Below, in pieces: positions 28,306 through 37,196 of a stretch of DNA of 64,000 bases. Origin of the DNA: Enhygromyxa salina (lineage in GTDB: Bacteria; Myxococcota_A; Polyangia; Nannocystales; Nannocystaceae); assembly GCF_002994635.1 (NCBI RefSeq), contig NZ_PVNL01000138.1, forward strand, positions 186,001 through 250,000, read 5' to 3'. The position numbers and the translations under genes were made by a program. Position 1 is the first letter of the stretch. Each line of letters starts with the position of its first letter. The notes beneath the pieces are model-generated. The model searched no databases and was not told where the DNA came from. It worked only from the letters and a program-made list of their open reading frames with translations.

Positions 28306-29619
28306 TCAGTAGAACAACAAGTGCACCCCAGCATCGGACGCGTACACCACCCGCGAGCTGTGCGGGTGGGTGGCGCCCTCGAGCGCGATGAAGTGCAGCT
28401 CCGGCGCCGGAATCCCAACCAGCTGGGTCCACGCCTGCTGAAAGTTCGAGAACCGCTCAAACCGAGACCGCCCCTGCACGGTCGCCCGGCAGTTGGTCCC
28501 AAACGTGTCTTCGTGATCGTTCGCGGCTTGAATGTGCCAGACCTCGCGACTGGCGTACTGCATCCGCAGAGCCGCGCGCGCGGCCTTGGCCCAGATCGCG
28601 CTGCCAGGGTTGCGCTCGGCCTGCCGCGCGAGCTTGCGATCGACCGGCCGAAGGTACTGAGTGATCGCGTAGTCAGCCGCGCGCGTGGATCGATCCGCGG
28701 CGACACGGCCGAGCCCGCCGAGCCCGTAGCCCCAGTCGTCGTAGCCATCGCAGCCGCGCGGGGCGGTCCAGCGCCAGTCGTGGGTGTCGCCGCGACCCAC
28801 CCCGGGCCGCACGCTGGCCTGTCCCGGCGGCAGCTTGCGGGTCATCATCGGGAACGCGTACAGGCCCGGATTCGCGGGGATGTAGCGCACGTGGATGCCC
28901 TCGTGCTCGAGGTGCTCGTGGACGCCGACACCGAGCAGCGCGTAGCGATGCACGGTCTGCCCGCCCGCCGAGTGGCCGACGACGACCACGGTCTCGAGGT
29001 TGGGAAACTTGACGAGCCCGGCCCGCAAGAACTCGTCGATCACATCGAACGAGGACACGGCGTCGGCCTTGACGATCCCGGCGTAGGTCTCGCGGGGGGC
29101 GGCCTGGGTGCCCGTGTTGTAGGTGCTGCCGCTCCAGGTCCACGCGCGCTTGTCCTCGTCGGTGTAGGGCTGCCAGTGGGTGGTCCGCTGAAACGTGGGC
29201 GCGACGATCGCGAAGGTGTCCGGGTCGAGGCTGGGGTCGAGCCGCTGGGCCCGCGCGAGCGCGTTGATGACCCCGCGCAGCTGGAACAGCCCAGGCGGCT
29301 CACGCAGGCGCTCGAGCTGCGCGGCGCTGGGACCCACGACCCCGTGAACGACGAAGATCATGCGCGTGACCTGGGAGTTCGGCGGACCGTCGAGCTCGCT
29401 GCCGGGGTCACAGTGGTAGGGCATGCGCCCGCGGTAGTGCTCGGCGTCCGCCCAGCGCCGAAACCCGAGCTCGGCCGCGACGCACTCGCCGGGCCGACAG
29501 CGCTCGAGCTCGCTGACCGGCCTGTAGCCGGGTGGCTTGGCGTTGCGGCCCGCGCAGCCGCCGAGACCGAGCATGAGCATCAGCGCGAAGCGGGCGAGCG
29601 CGCGGGTGATCCGGGGCAC
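28306..29619 (-). CDS. Lipoprotein alpha/beta hydrolase
   Basis: 437 residues from GTG 29619. The lipobox is GLGGC (Cys22). The hydrolase core has strand-turn MIFVVHGVVG and the nucleophile elbow VVVGHSAGGQTVHRY (Ser in GHSAGG). A catalytic His is plausible in the C-terminal FIALEGATHPHSSR. The family resembles secreted lipases/esterases or phospholipases of myxobacteria. It is probably anchored in the outer membrane. TAAAGT six bases before the GTG indicates a leaderless message. It is divergent from fdhD across the second copy of the intergenic repeat. Substrate unknown. Confidence 0.78.
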   Translation of the reverse strand: MPRITRALARFALMLMLGLGGCAGRNAKPPGYRPVSELERCRPGECVAAELGFRRWADAEHYRGRMPYHCDPGSELDGPPNSQVTRMIFVVHGVVGPSAAQLERLREPPGLFQLRGVINALARAQRLDPSLDPDTFAIVAPTFQRTTHWQPYTDEDKRAWTWSGSTYNTGTQAAPRETYAGIVKADAVSSFDVIDEFLRAGLVKFPNLETVVVVGHSAGGQTVHRYALLGVGVHEHLEHEGIHVRYIPANPGLYAFPMMTRKLPPGQASVRPGVGRGDTHDWRWTAPRGCDGYDDWGYGLGGLGRVAADRSTRAADYAITQYLRPVDRKLARQAERNPGSAIWAKAARAALRMQYASREVWHIQAANDHEDTFGTNCRATVQGRSRFERFSNFQQAWTQLVGIPAPELHFIALEGATHPHSSRVVYASDAGVHLLFY

Positions 29620-29625
29620 CCGGGT

Positions 29626-29631
29626 ACTTTA
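29626..29631 (-). promoter_or_regulatory. -10 element, leaderless start at 29619
   Basis: TAAAGT on the minus strand, 6 bases before GTG 29619. Confidence 0.55.
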
Positions 29632-29652
29632 GACCCCCACAGGCGGCTTCGC

Positions 29653-29744
29653 ACTGCGCCGACTGCAGCCGCTTCGCGTCTGGTCGCTTCGCTCCTCGGG
29701 ACCGTTTGTTCGCTAGCGCATGTGTGGCCCCCTGGCAGGGGGCT
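29653..29744. repeat. Intergenic repeat, copy B
   Basis: Second copy of the repeat at 104-195, same orientation, ending in the same 7-bp hairpin (29727-29743). A further GGCCCCCTGGGAGG follows at once (about 29752-29765), as if the hairpin arm had been duplicated. Confidence 0.6.
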
Positions 29745-29839
29745 GGCTATGGCCCCCTGGGAGGAAAGCTTCTTCTGGGCGCTGTCGCACGGAAGCGTCT
29801 CTCCTGGGGGGCCGCAGGTGTCTGGGTTGCGGGCGCGGC

Positions 29840-29845
29840 TACACT
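29840..29845 (+). promoter_or_regulatory. -10 element, leaderless start of fdhD
   Basis: TACACT, 6 bases, then ATG 29852. Confidence 0.55.
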
Positions 29846-29851
29846 GGCGCG

Positions 29852-30724
29852 ATGTCGGATCCAGATCCGCGGGAGATCGACGACGATGGCTTTGCGGCCG
29901 TCGAGCGCAGCGCGTGGATCGACGGCGTGGCGACCGAGCTCGAGCTCGACATGCTCGCCCGCGAAGAGCCGCTGGAGATCCGGGTCAACCAAGTCGCGCT
30001 CGCCGTGGTCATGCGAACCCCGGGCGACGACGAGGAGCTGGTCCGGGGGTTCTTGCTGTCCGAGCGGATCATCGCGGGGATCGACGACATCGCGAGCATG
30101 CGCCACTGCGACAACGTGGAGACGCCCGAGGCCGAGGACAACGTGATGCTGGTCCGCCTCGATCCTGGCGTGGACGTGGACCTCGCGGCGCTGCGCCGCA
30201 ACATGTACGCGAGCAGCTCGTGCGGCGTGTGTGGCAAGGCGAGCATCGAGGCCGCGATGGCGCTGCCCGATCAACCCCAGGTGTGCGACGCGCCCGGGTC
30301 GAGCCTGCGGGTGAGCGTCGAGACGCTGACGAGCTTGCCGGGCCGACTGCGGGCCCAGCAGCTGGTGTTCGAGCGGACCGGGGGCCTGCACGGCGCGGGC
30401 TTGTTCGACGCGGACGGCCAGGCGCTGGTCGTGCGCGAGGACGTGGGCCGACACAACGCGGTCGACAAGGTGTTCGGCTGGGCGGCGCGCGAGCGGGTCG
30501 AGCTGTCGCGCTGCGTGCTGATGGTCTCGGGCCGGGTGTCGTTCGAGATCGTCCAGAAGGCGCTGGCGCTGGGGATCCCGATCGTCGCCGCGGTCTCGGC
30601 CCCGACCTCGCTGGCCGTGGAGCTCGCGCGCGAGGCCGGCATCTCGCTCGTCGCGTTCGTGCGTGACCGCAGGCTGTGTGTGTACGCGGGCGGGCAGCGG
30701 ATCGTGGCCGGGCCTACTTCGTGA
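29852..30724 (+). CDS. fdhD: Formate dehydrogenase accessory sulfurtransferase FdhD
   Basis: 290 residues. FdhD passes sulfur from IscS to the molybdenum/tungsten cofactor of formate dehydrogenases. The conserved active cysteine loop is SSCGVCGKAS, and FERTGGLHGAGLF and REDVGRHNAVDKV are signatures of the family. The chosen start matches the leaderless -10. No formate dehydrogenase or cofactor gene is in the window, so the target enzyme is elsewhere. Its 3' end overlaps the convergent lipoprotein gene by 11 bases. Confidence 0.95.
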   Translation: MSDPDPREIDDDGFAAVERSAWIDGVATELELDMLAREEPLEIRVNQVALAVVMRTPGDDEELVRGFLLSERIIAGIDDIASMRHCDNVETPEAEDNVMLVRLDPGVDVDLAALRRNMYASSSCGVCGKASIEAAMALPDQPQVCDAPGSSLRVSVETLTSLPGRLRAQQLVFERTGGLHGAGLFDADGQALVVREDVGRHNAVDKVFGWAARERVELSRCVLMVSGRVSFEIVQKALALGIPIVAAVSAPTSLAVELAREAGISLVAFVRDRRLCVYAGGQRIVAGPTS

Positions 30725-31427
30725 CCCAGCTGGGGTAGCGCTCGACCACCGCCATGCTGCCGCTGGGGAACTCGACCTCCTGCTGACGCTCGATCGGCAG
30801 GCCGTTGGCGCGCAGCCACAGGGTCGCGCGACCGACCTGCTGGTCCGCGACCTGGACCCCAAACTCGAGCGGCTGGGCCTCGCCCTCGCCAAACGGCTGC
30901 AGCTCGCCGAGCTGGGGCTCGACGTAGATCAGCCACTCGGCCAGCTCGCCGTCGCCGTGCTCTGGCAGCGAGCCCACGGTCAGCATCGCGAGGTTGTGGA
31001 GCAGACCCTGGCGCGTGAGCCCGAGGACGATCACCTCGACCAGCGCGGGCGGGCGCGGACCCGTCCAGACCTGGTGGCCGTCGACGAGGGTCACCAGGGT
31101 GTCGGCGTCCGCACGCAGCTCGAGGTTCTGCGCGGCGCCGTCGAACTCACCGGTCGCGCGCAGCGACAGCTCGTCGTCGCGCAGCCAGTGCAAGGTGCCG
31201 TTGAAACTCGAGGTCACCGCGCCGGTCGAGTGGATCTCGAACGCGATGTCGACCTGCCGCGCGTCGATCAGCCGGTGCTCGAGCGCGCTCATGGCCTGGT
31301 CGCCCTGGACAACCGAAGAGAGCTCCGAGTCCTCGTCGGTCGCGGGCTTGCGGGGCCGATCGTCGCCCCGTGACGCGCAGCCGAGCACCAACACGAGGGC
31401 CACCAGGAAACGGGGGGTGCGCGGCAT
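30714..31427 (-). CDS. Lipoprotein, LolA/LppX-like fold (tentative)
   Basis: 237 residues. The lipobox is LVLGC (Cys17). The body is a string of amphipathic beta-strands (QVDIAFEIHSTGAVTSSFNGTLHWL, ELSLRATGEFDG, TLVTLVDGHQVWTG, RATLWLRANGLPI) of the kind seen in LolA/LppX-like or DUF2092-like lipid-binding proteins. That suggests an envelope lipid-binding or carrier function, without a specific assignment. A TAATCT -10 lies 16 bases before the ATG. It stands alone, convergent with fdhD. Confidence 0.65.
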   Translation of the reverse strand: MPRTPRFLVALVLVLGCASRGDDRPRKPATDEDSELSSVVQGDQAMSALEHRLIDARQVDIAFEIHSTGAVTSSFNGTLHWLRDDELSLRATGEFDGAAQNLELRADADTLVTLVDGHQVWTGPRPPALVEVIVLGLTRQGLLHNLAMLTVGSLPEHGDGELAEWLIYVEPQLGELQPFGEGEAQPLEFGVQVADQQVGRATLWLRANGLPIERQQEVEFPSGSMAVVERYPSWVTK

Positions 31428-31443
31428 GTCCCGATTTCCCAGC

Positions 31444-31449
31444 AGATTA
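31444..31449 (-). promoter_or_regulatory. -10 element for the lipoprotein at 31427
   Basis: TAATCT on the minus strand, 16 bases before the ATG. The two divergent lipoprotein genes share this short spacer. Confidence 0.35.
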
Positions 31450-31516
31450 TCGGAGAGTCAACCTGCGCAGTCCGCCGCTCCACGACCGCAGCAAGCTCGT
31501 GTATGCTCCGCCCCTG

Positions 31517-33568
31517 ATGAAACGCTTGCTGTGGATCCCTGCCCTCGGTCTGTCCCTCATGAGCCTGCCCGGCTGCAAGGGCGACGACGTCCCAGGTGAC
31601 TCGAACACGACCGAGACTGGCGACGGCGACGGCGACGGCGATGGTGACGGTGACCCTGGCGACGGTGACGGTGACCCCGGCGACGGCGACGGCGACCTGG
31701 TCGAAGAACCGGCCCCCGAGGTCGCGTGGCCGACCATGGAGTGCGACTCGCTGGTGCCCGAGTACTGCCTGTTCCCTTACCCGAGCAACGTGTTCACCGC
31801 CGAAGACGCGACCACCGACACGACCCGGCGGCTCGCGCTCACTTCCGAGCGGCTGCCCAGCAAGAACAACAACGCGGTCCTGGCCGATCCCTTCAACGAC
31901 GGCGACGGGTTCTCGCCGGGGCTCGCGATGCTGACCTACCTGCCGGGGGCCTCGACCACCGGGCTCCCGACCTGGCAGGACCTCGACGCCTCGCTCGACC
32001 CGGCCTCGCCGACGGTGCTGATCAACGCCGAGACCGGCGAGCGGGTCCCGCACTTCGCCGAGATCGACCAGTCGCTGCCCGGCGCGAGCAACAACGCGTT
32101 CATGATCCGACCGGTCACGCGGCTCGCGGACAACACCCGCTACATCGTGGCGATCCGCGACGTGGTCGACGACGCCGGGGTTGCGATCCCGCCCAGCGCC
32201 GGGTTCCTCGCCCTGCGCGACCTGCTGCCCAGCGAGGACAGCTCGGTCGAGGAGCGGCGCCCGCTGTACGCGGACATCTTCATGCGCCTGGGCGACGCCG
32301 GGGTCGAGCGCGGGAGCTTGCAGATCGCGTGGGACTTCACGACCGCCAGCTTGGACAACAACACCACGGATCTCATCCACATGCGCGACGATGCGCTGGC
32401 GATGTACCCGGCCGACACGGGCCCCACCTACTCGATCGTCAATTTCGATGATCAGTACCACACCGACAACATCGCGTATCGGGTCGAGGGCATGATCGAG
32501 GTGCCGCTGTACCTGGATGACGAAGACCCAGGTGGTCGCATCGTATACGGCGACGACGGCCTGCCGGAGATCCAGGGCACCGCGCAATTCCCCTTCTATG
32601 TGTTGATCCCCAACAGCGCGATCGACACCCCCGCGCCGCTGCTGCAGTACGGTCACGGCCTGCTCGGCAGCGCCGAAGAGCTGGGCGCCGGGCACATGCG
32701 CTCGTTCATCAACGAGTACAACTACATCTTGTTCTCGGTCGACTGGATCGGCATGGCCGACGAGGACGCGCTCAACATCGCCGGCATTCTCGACTCCGGC
32801 GAGATGCATAAATTCCAGGACGTCAGCGATCGTCTGCAGCAGGGGCTGGTCAACTTCGTCCTGGCCACGCGCATGATGAAGACCAGCTTCGCCGACGACG
32901 TGATGTTCGGGAGCTACGTGGATCCGAGCGCGGCCTACTACCTGGGCATCAGCCAGGGCGGGATCTTTGGCGGGACCTTCATGGCGATCAGCCAGGACGT
33001 GGAGCGGGGCTGCACTGGCGTCCCGGGCCAGCCGTACAATTTGTTGCTCAACCGCAGCGTCGACTTTGACTCGTACTTTGGGATCTTGCAGTCGGGGTTC
33101 AGCGACTCGCGCGATCTGCAGATCATCCTGGCGCTGATCCAGGGGCTGTGGGACCACGCCGAGCCGACCGGGTACAGCCACAAGATCATGAGCGACACGT
33201 TCCCGGACACGCCGGTCCACGATGTCTTGATCCGCGCGGCGATCGGCGATCATCAGGTGACGACGCTCGGGGCCCACGTGATGTCCCGGGCGGTCGGCGC
33301 GTCGCACCTCGACACCGGTATTCGTGACGTGTGGGGGCTCGACAAGGTCACCGGAGAGCACGCGGGGTCGGCCTACGTCGAGTACTCGTTCGGGCTGCCG
33401 GAGGATCCCCTCGGCAACGTGCCGCAAGAGGCCTGCGACGACCCCCACGGGAAGCTGCGGCAGCTGCCTGAGGCGCGCGAGCAGCTCGACACCTTCTTCC
33501 GCACGGGCGTGGTGGAGAACACCTGCACGGACGAGGTCTGCTCGTTCCCCGATCTCAGCGGCTGCTGA
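31517..33568 (+). CDS. Gly-Asp-stalked lipoprotein, alpha/beta-hydrolase-like
   Basis: 683 residues from ATG 31517. The signal peptide ends in SLPGC (Cys20). A Gly-Asp stalk of about 30 residues (with Pro interruptions) leads to a large hydrolase-like domain. APLLQYGHGLLGSAEE looks like the oxyanion-hole strand and YYLGISQGGIFGG carries the nucleophile-elbow Ser. C-terminal Cys residues (NTCTDEVCSF, SGC) are probably disulfide-bonded. This kind of large outer-membrane hydrolase is common in this group. TATGCT lies 9 bases upstream of ATG. The substrate is unknown, as with the other surface hydrolases here. Confidence 0.75.
   Translation: MKRLLWIPALGLSLMSLPGCKGDDVPGDSNTTETGDGDGDGDGDGDPGDGDGDPGDGDGDLVEEPAPEVAWPTMECDSLVPEYCLFPYPSNVFTAEDATTDTTRRLALTSERLPSKNNNAVLADPFNDGDGFSPGLAMLTYLPGASTTGLPTWQDLDASLDPASPTVLINAETGERVPHFAEIDQSLPGASNNAFMIRPVTRLADNTRYIVAIRDVVDDAGVAIPPSAGFLALRDLLPSEDSSVEERRPLYADIFMRLGDAGVERGSLQIAWDFTTASLDNNTTDLIHMRDDALAMYPADTGPTYSIVNFDDQYHTDNIAYRVEGMIEVPLYLDDEDPGGRIVYGDDGLPEIQGTAQFPFYVLIPNSAIDTPAPLLQYGHGLLGSAEELGAGHMRSFINEYNYILFSVDWIGMADEDALNIAGILDSGEMHKFQDVSDRLQQGLVNFVLATRMMKTSFADDVMFGSYVDPSAAYYLGISQGGIFGGTFMAISQDVERGCTGVPGQPYNLLLNRSVDFDSYFGILQSGFSDSRDLQIILALIQGLWDHAEPTGYSHKIMSDTFPDTPVHDVLIRAAIGDHQVTTLGAHVMSRAVGASHLDTGIRDVWGLDKVTGEHAGSAYVEYSFGLPEDPLGNVPQEACDDPHGKLRQLPEAREQLDTFFRTGVVENTCTDEVCSFPDLSGC
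31619..31697 (+). repeat. GGCGAY hexamer array, interrupted
   Basis: About 13 hexamers encoding Gly-Asp pairs, broken by two CCTGGC/CCCGGC units (Pro-Gly). It is the same kind of array as at 6217 and 48119. Confidence 0.85.
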
Positions 33569-33579
33569 GCGCCGACGAG

Positions 33580-33606
33580 TTCCGGCCTGAGCTCCCCTGG
33601 CCGGAA
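33580..33606. terminator. Hairpin between convergent genes
   Basis: An 8-bp stem (TTCCGGCC/GGCCGGAA) and an 11-base loop, between the hydrolase stop and the stop of the minus-strand lipoprotein. It lacks a U-tract. Confidence 0.4.
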
Positions 33607-33650
33607 TTACCGGCGGCCTACCTCAATCGCGACGTCCACGTCCATCGACT

Positions 33651-34310
33651 CTACTGCGTGTCCGACTGACGCGAGGCCGGCGCTGGCGTCGGCTCGATCA
33701 AGGCGTCGGTGGTGAGCTTCACGTGCCCGGAGGCCAGGAGCGGAGCCAGGTCGACCTCTGCTTGCCGCCACTCCTGCTCGGTTCCCTGGCATGTCGTCCA
33801 GCCCGAAACGACACCGAACTTCCACTTTTCTTCATGATATTCAAAGCAGACGATATCCGCTGCTTCGAGTATCTCGGCAAGCTCCTGACTATCGACGCCC
33901 CGCTCTTGGACCCTGTAAAAGGACATCTCCCGCGAGATGATCATCGTCAGGTGCCCGGAGGCCAGATACGGCGCCAGGTCGGGGGCCGCTTGCCTCCACT
34001 CCCGCTCGGTTCCCCGACATGACCCGGACCCCTGCTCCGCGCCCTCACCCCAATTGGACCCCTCCAATGAACTACATTCAATGTCGTGGGCGTCGAGGAT
34101 CTTCACGAGGCCGCGACTGTCGATCCCCTGCCCGTTGCCCGGCGTATGGAAGCCCAAGCGGCGGTAGATGACGGGATTCGAATCCGTGGGCGTGGACCTC
34201 GTGCACGACGCGAGGAGCACGAGCGAGAGGACCCCGTTCGCCGTGTTCGACAGCTTCGATGCCCGGTGTCGGAGGGACCGACGAACCGCCGCCATTCGAA
34301 CGGTGCTCAT
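33651..34310 (-). CDS. Lipoprotein with duplicated ~75-residue domain
   Basis: 219 residues from ATG 34310. The signal peptide ends in VLLASC. Two homologous halves follow: GIDSRGLVKILDAHDIEC...CRGTEREWRQAAPDLAPYLASGHLTMI and GVDSQELAEILEAADIVC...CQGTEQEWRQAEVDLAPLLASGHVKLT. Each contains a Cys pair and a TEREWRQA/TEQEWRQA motif. The duplication is recent enough to be read by eye. A TACGCT -10 lies 7 bases before the ATG. It neighbours the DUF4157 gene on the same strand in a region of visibly lower GC. Function unknown; an immunity or envelope role for the neighbouring toxin-like protein is only a guess. Confidence 0.65.
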   Translation of the reverse strand: MSTVRMAAVRRSLRHRASKLSNTANGVLSLVLLASCTRSTPTDSNPVIYRRLGFHTPGNGQGIDSRGLVKILDAHDIECSSLEGSNWGEGAEQGSGSCRGTEREWRQAAPDLAPYLASGHLTMIISREMSFYRVQERGVDSQELAEILEAADIVCFEYHEEKWKFGVVSGWTTCQGTEQEWRQAEVDLAPLLASGHVKLTTDALIEPTPAPASRQSDTQ

Positions 34311-34317
34311 GTCGGCG

Positions 34318-34323
34318 AGCGTA
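34318..34323 (-). promoter_or_regulatory. -10 element for the duplicated-domain lipoprotein
   Basis: TACGCT on the minus strand, 7 bases before ATG 34310. Confidence 0.45.
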
Positions 34324-34495
34324 CCACGCCATGCTCGCTCGCCAAAATACGAATCGGCGCAGGTTTGAACCTGCGACGCCGAGTCCACAGGACATACACG
34401 CCAACTTGCTCGACAGTCACCGCGGGTGGATCGGCGCGATGCGGGCGGGGGAGGCCGACGCCTTCGCTCACATAAACCTGGATGCGGAGCGTCGA

Positions 34496-36286
34496 CTACT
34501 TGAGCCTGTAGACTTCGTGCTGATACTTGCAGTCGTTGGAGATGTTGGTCGAAAGATCCGGCGTGTGCCGGCCCTTGCCCGACCCTACGCGCGACACCTG
34601 GAATTGGTTTCGCTCGAATTGAAAGGTCGGCACTCGTTTGGCCCTCCAGTTGGCGCTCCATTCGAAATGCTCAAGGTAGCACGGGGGTGCACTGACCGGA
34701 TCTTTCCTCCTGCGCGCGATCAACCAGTCTGCGCACTCCACCTTCAACTCCACCGCCAGAAGGTTGCCTAAAGGAAGTCCGAGCATGAAATTCCTTCGCT
34801 TAGTGGGCACGAGTCGAAAAGGAGTGTCCTGAACGCTGACGGCCTTCGCCGTGAGTCCTCCGCGGACGTGGGGACCGGAGAAGGGGGCCTTGAAATTCGC
34901 AAGCGAGTCTCGCATGGGCTTTTGAGGCGGCTTCCACTGCGTCTCCACTGCCCCATGCTGGTACTCCGAGCGGCGGACATCGTCGAGGACGACCTGGTGA
35001 TAGCCGAACTCCCACTCGTCAGCGGCCGCCGTCCCCACATTCGTGACATTGACATCGGCATCGGCGATCATCTGGTTGGGTTGGAAGAGATCCTTGCCCG
35101 GCTCCATTTCGCCAATGTGCACCCCACCCGGCGGCGTTGTTTTCGTCACGACACTCGGGCGAACGACGCTCATGTCGTCACATGTCACGCTCTCTTCATT
35201 GTCGCAATCAATGGAAATGCTTCGCGGTCCTCCGATCTCCAAATCCATGACTTGGAGCGTTTTGTGGCCAACTATGCCGTCGACGCGCAATTCTTGGTGA
35301 CCTCGCTCGTTGCGCTGAAAATCCTGGAACGCCTTGACGGCCTCCGCTGAGGCGGCATTATAGACACTCCCGTAAGGCAGTTTGATCTTCCTCGAAATTT
35401 CGTGACCGTTTTTGCACAGCCACCTCCGCAGAAATTGGTGCACGACTTTCACGGATGGCCCTTTCGACTCCTTCCCCGTCACGTTTTTCGATAGCACAAA
35501 GGGATTGGCCTGCATTAGACGAATTTTGCACATCCATGGATCGTCTCGCCAAATTCCTTCCGTATCCGGATACCCCGCTCCCAAACACTCGGCCCACCTC
35601 ACTGGATCCCACTCGGACCGTTGAACGTTGGCGCTACCTCGGTCTTGGTCGGCATTGACGGGTCGACGTGGAGGGCCAGCGTGCTCGGAACCCGGGCCGC
35701 GATTCGTCGTGGGAGCGTCATTGAGCAGGTCTTCAACCGATTTCCCCCGGACAACGTCGGCGGCCACGGTATTCGCGTGACGCTCGTACTCGTCGTCTTT
35801 CGTCCCGATGCCACCGGCGAGTTGCACGCCCTGGCGCTGCTGCACTACGTGGGCGGCCTCATGGGCAGCCAATTCGAGGCTCGGCGAACCGTCAAACCCC
35901 ACCCGATCGCCGATCGTATACGCGCGCGCGCCGATGGCCTTGCTCGCGGCAGCGGCTCGATCTCCCACGAAGGCTTGGAAGTGGCTGAGGTCGTGCTTGC
36001 CGAACGAAGACTGGATGCGGTAGAAGTGGGGTAACCGCGAACCGGTGCCAGAGACCCCGCTCGCAGCGGCGTCTTGCACTCGTCCACGCCGGGCTGTCGC
36101 GCTCGGGCTCGCGCCCGCACCCTGACGCTGAACCGGATCGTCGTCTTCGGCCGCGCAGTCGGTGCACTGTCGCTGCACGACCGGCAGATTGGAGCTTAGA
36201 GTTGGCTGAGCCTGCGTTGTGGACGCGCGGCGAAAGACGGTGGTTTCGGGCTCCGAGTCGGGGTGGCCTCCTGCGAACTCCGACAT
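34496..36286 (-). CDS. DUF4157 (eCIS-core) protein with peptidoglycan-binding-like domain
   Basis: 596 residues from ATG 36286. The first 70 residues are disordered with VQRQ motifs. The DUF4157 domain (about 88-175) carries AAHEAAHVVQQ, an HExxH zinc-protease signature (142-146); this domain is linked to cargo of extracellular contractile injection systems and to other surface toxins. At about 275-348 a helical segment ending in AVKAFQDFQR...LRVDGIVGHKTLQVM resembles the PG_binding_1 fold. The C-terminal 240 residues are unrecognised. It is probably an exported effector. No injection-system structural genes are present. GC content looks lower than in neighbours, suggesting acquisition. Confidence 0.75.
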   Translation of the reverse strand: MSEFAGGHPDSEPETTVFRRASTTQAQPTLSSNLPVVQRQCTDCAAEDDDPVQRQGAGASPSATARRGRVQDAAASGVSGTGSRLPHFYRIQSSFGKHDLSHFQAFVGDRAAAASKAIGARAYTIGDRVGFDGSPSLELAAHEAAHVVQQRQGVQLAGGIGTKDDEYERHANTVAADVVRGKSVEDLLNDAPTTNRGPGSEHAGPPRRPVNADQDRGSANVQRSEWDPVRWAECLGAGYPDTEGIWRDDPWMCKIRLMQANPFVLSKNVTGKESKGPSVKVVHQFLRRWLCKNGHEISRKIKLPYGSVYNAASAEAVKAFQDFQRNERGHQELRVDGIVGHKTLQVMDLEIGGPRSISIDCDNEESVTCDDMSVVRPSVVTKTTPPGGVHIGEMEPGKDLFQPNQMIADADVNVTNVGTAAADEWEFGYHQVVLDDVRRSEYQHGAVETQWKPPQKPMRDSLANFKAPFSGPHVRGGLTAKAVSVQDTPFRLVPTKRRNFMLGLPLGNLLAVELKVECADWLIARRRKDPVSAPPCYLEHFEWSANWRAKRVPTFQFERNQFQVSRVGSGKGRHTPDLSTNISNDCKYQHEVYRLK

Positions 36287-36340
36287 CGTCCGGGACAAAG
36301 TGGGGCGGACTCGATGTTGTGGTGTTTTGTTGGACGGAGG

Positions 36341-37070
36341 ATGATACAGCGAAACGTCGCCGACGTGCTCGAGGGGCACGTCGAGTTGGAGGTCGAGTGC
36401 ATCGACCGTATGTACCTCAACCTCTACGTCCCCATCCTGCAGAGCGAACGGGGGGTCGCGCACTTTTGGCGGAAGCACCGTGGCCACTCGTTCGCGTCGT
36501 CAGCTCTGATGGCGCCGATGACGGAGACGTTCATCAGGTCGATCGAGCGCTTTGCCGAGCGCGAGGTGATCGACCTGGTGAAGCTCCACAAGAAGCAGCG
36601 CAAGGAGGATGTCGCCAAGGCCTACCTGAAGAACTTCAAAGCCAAGGAGGGACCACCGGGCGTCGGGGCTGCGCCTCGGCGACCCGCGCGTGCCCGCGCT
36701 GCTTTCGGCGATTTTGTTTTTCCGACTCTTGCCCCGTGGCTTCACCAACAAACATCTGCGCGAACTCATGGCGCAACTGCTGGGCCTCGCTCCCGGCCAT
36801 TTCACCCAGGGCAAGATGACCTACGACCTACGTCTCCTCCGGCTGCACGGGCTTATCGAACGGATCCCGAACTCGCACCGGTACGAAGTCACGGACTTCG
36901 GCTTCCGAGTGGCGCTCTTGATCACCCGCACCTACAACCGCGTGCTCCGTCCGGGACACGCCGCCGTCCACGACACTCAGCCACCGGCACCGATCCCCCT
37001 GCGGAAAGCCTTCAACAAGGTCGATGAAGTGGTGACCAAGCTGTGGAAAACGGGGAGGCTCGCCGCCTGA
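36341..37070 (+). pseudogene. Decayed gene: N- and C-termini joined across an internal deletion
   Basis: The first 105 codons (frame of ATG 36341: LEGHVELEVECIDRMYLN, HRGHSFASSALMAP) and the last about 135 codons (LRLGDPRVPALLSAILFFRLLPRGF, then HGLIERIPNSHRYEVTDFGFR) match the two ends of a widespread ~450-residue family of unknown function as I remember it. Here the middle (~200+ codons) is missing, and the two parts lie in different frames that meet near 36655. The gene is therefore a deletion remnant. I could not search to verify the family. It sits in the same low-GC block as the DUF4157 gene, opposite in strand. Confidence 0.7.
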
Positions 37071-37116
37071 ACCAAACTTGACTCAAACGCCCACGAAATT
37101 GGGTGTCAAGGGATCT

Positions 37117-37142
37117 AGCTCTCGCCGGGGCGGAGCTTTTTT
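37117..37142 (+). terminator. Intrinsic terminator after the decayed gene
   Basis: Stem AGCTC-CGCC / GGCG-GAGCT (one bulged T) with a 2-base loop, followed by six T. It isolates the kinase operon from upstream transcription. Confidence 0.75.
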
Positions 37143-37144
37143 GC

Positions 37145-37150
37145 TAGATT
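37145..37150 (+). promoter_or_regulatory. -10 element for the kinase operon
   Basis: TAGATT, directly behind the terminator, about 47 bases before the kinase start. Confidence 0.35.
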
Positions 37151-37196
37151 TTCTCGCGCGTTCGCGGACCGTGCGCCCAGGCGGCAGGAGTCGGCT

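Noticed and set aside
28321..30666. 781-residue frame on the plus strand over the hydrolase and fdhD
   Set aside because: It crosses the repeat and two real genes; low-complexity composition. Real genes are on the minus (28306-29619) and the other plus frame.
34165..34195. Second T-arm-like string (GGATTCGAATCC) on the minus strand
   Set aside because: It lies inside the lipoprotein coding sequence, has A instead of G at position 53, and no 5' acceptor half.
34355..34380. tRNA-like T-arm (GCAGG-TTCAAA-CCTGC on the minus strand)
   Set aside because: The loop has 6 rather than 7 bases, and no matching acceptor or anticodon arms were found upstream or downstream.
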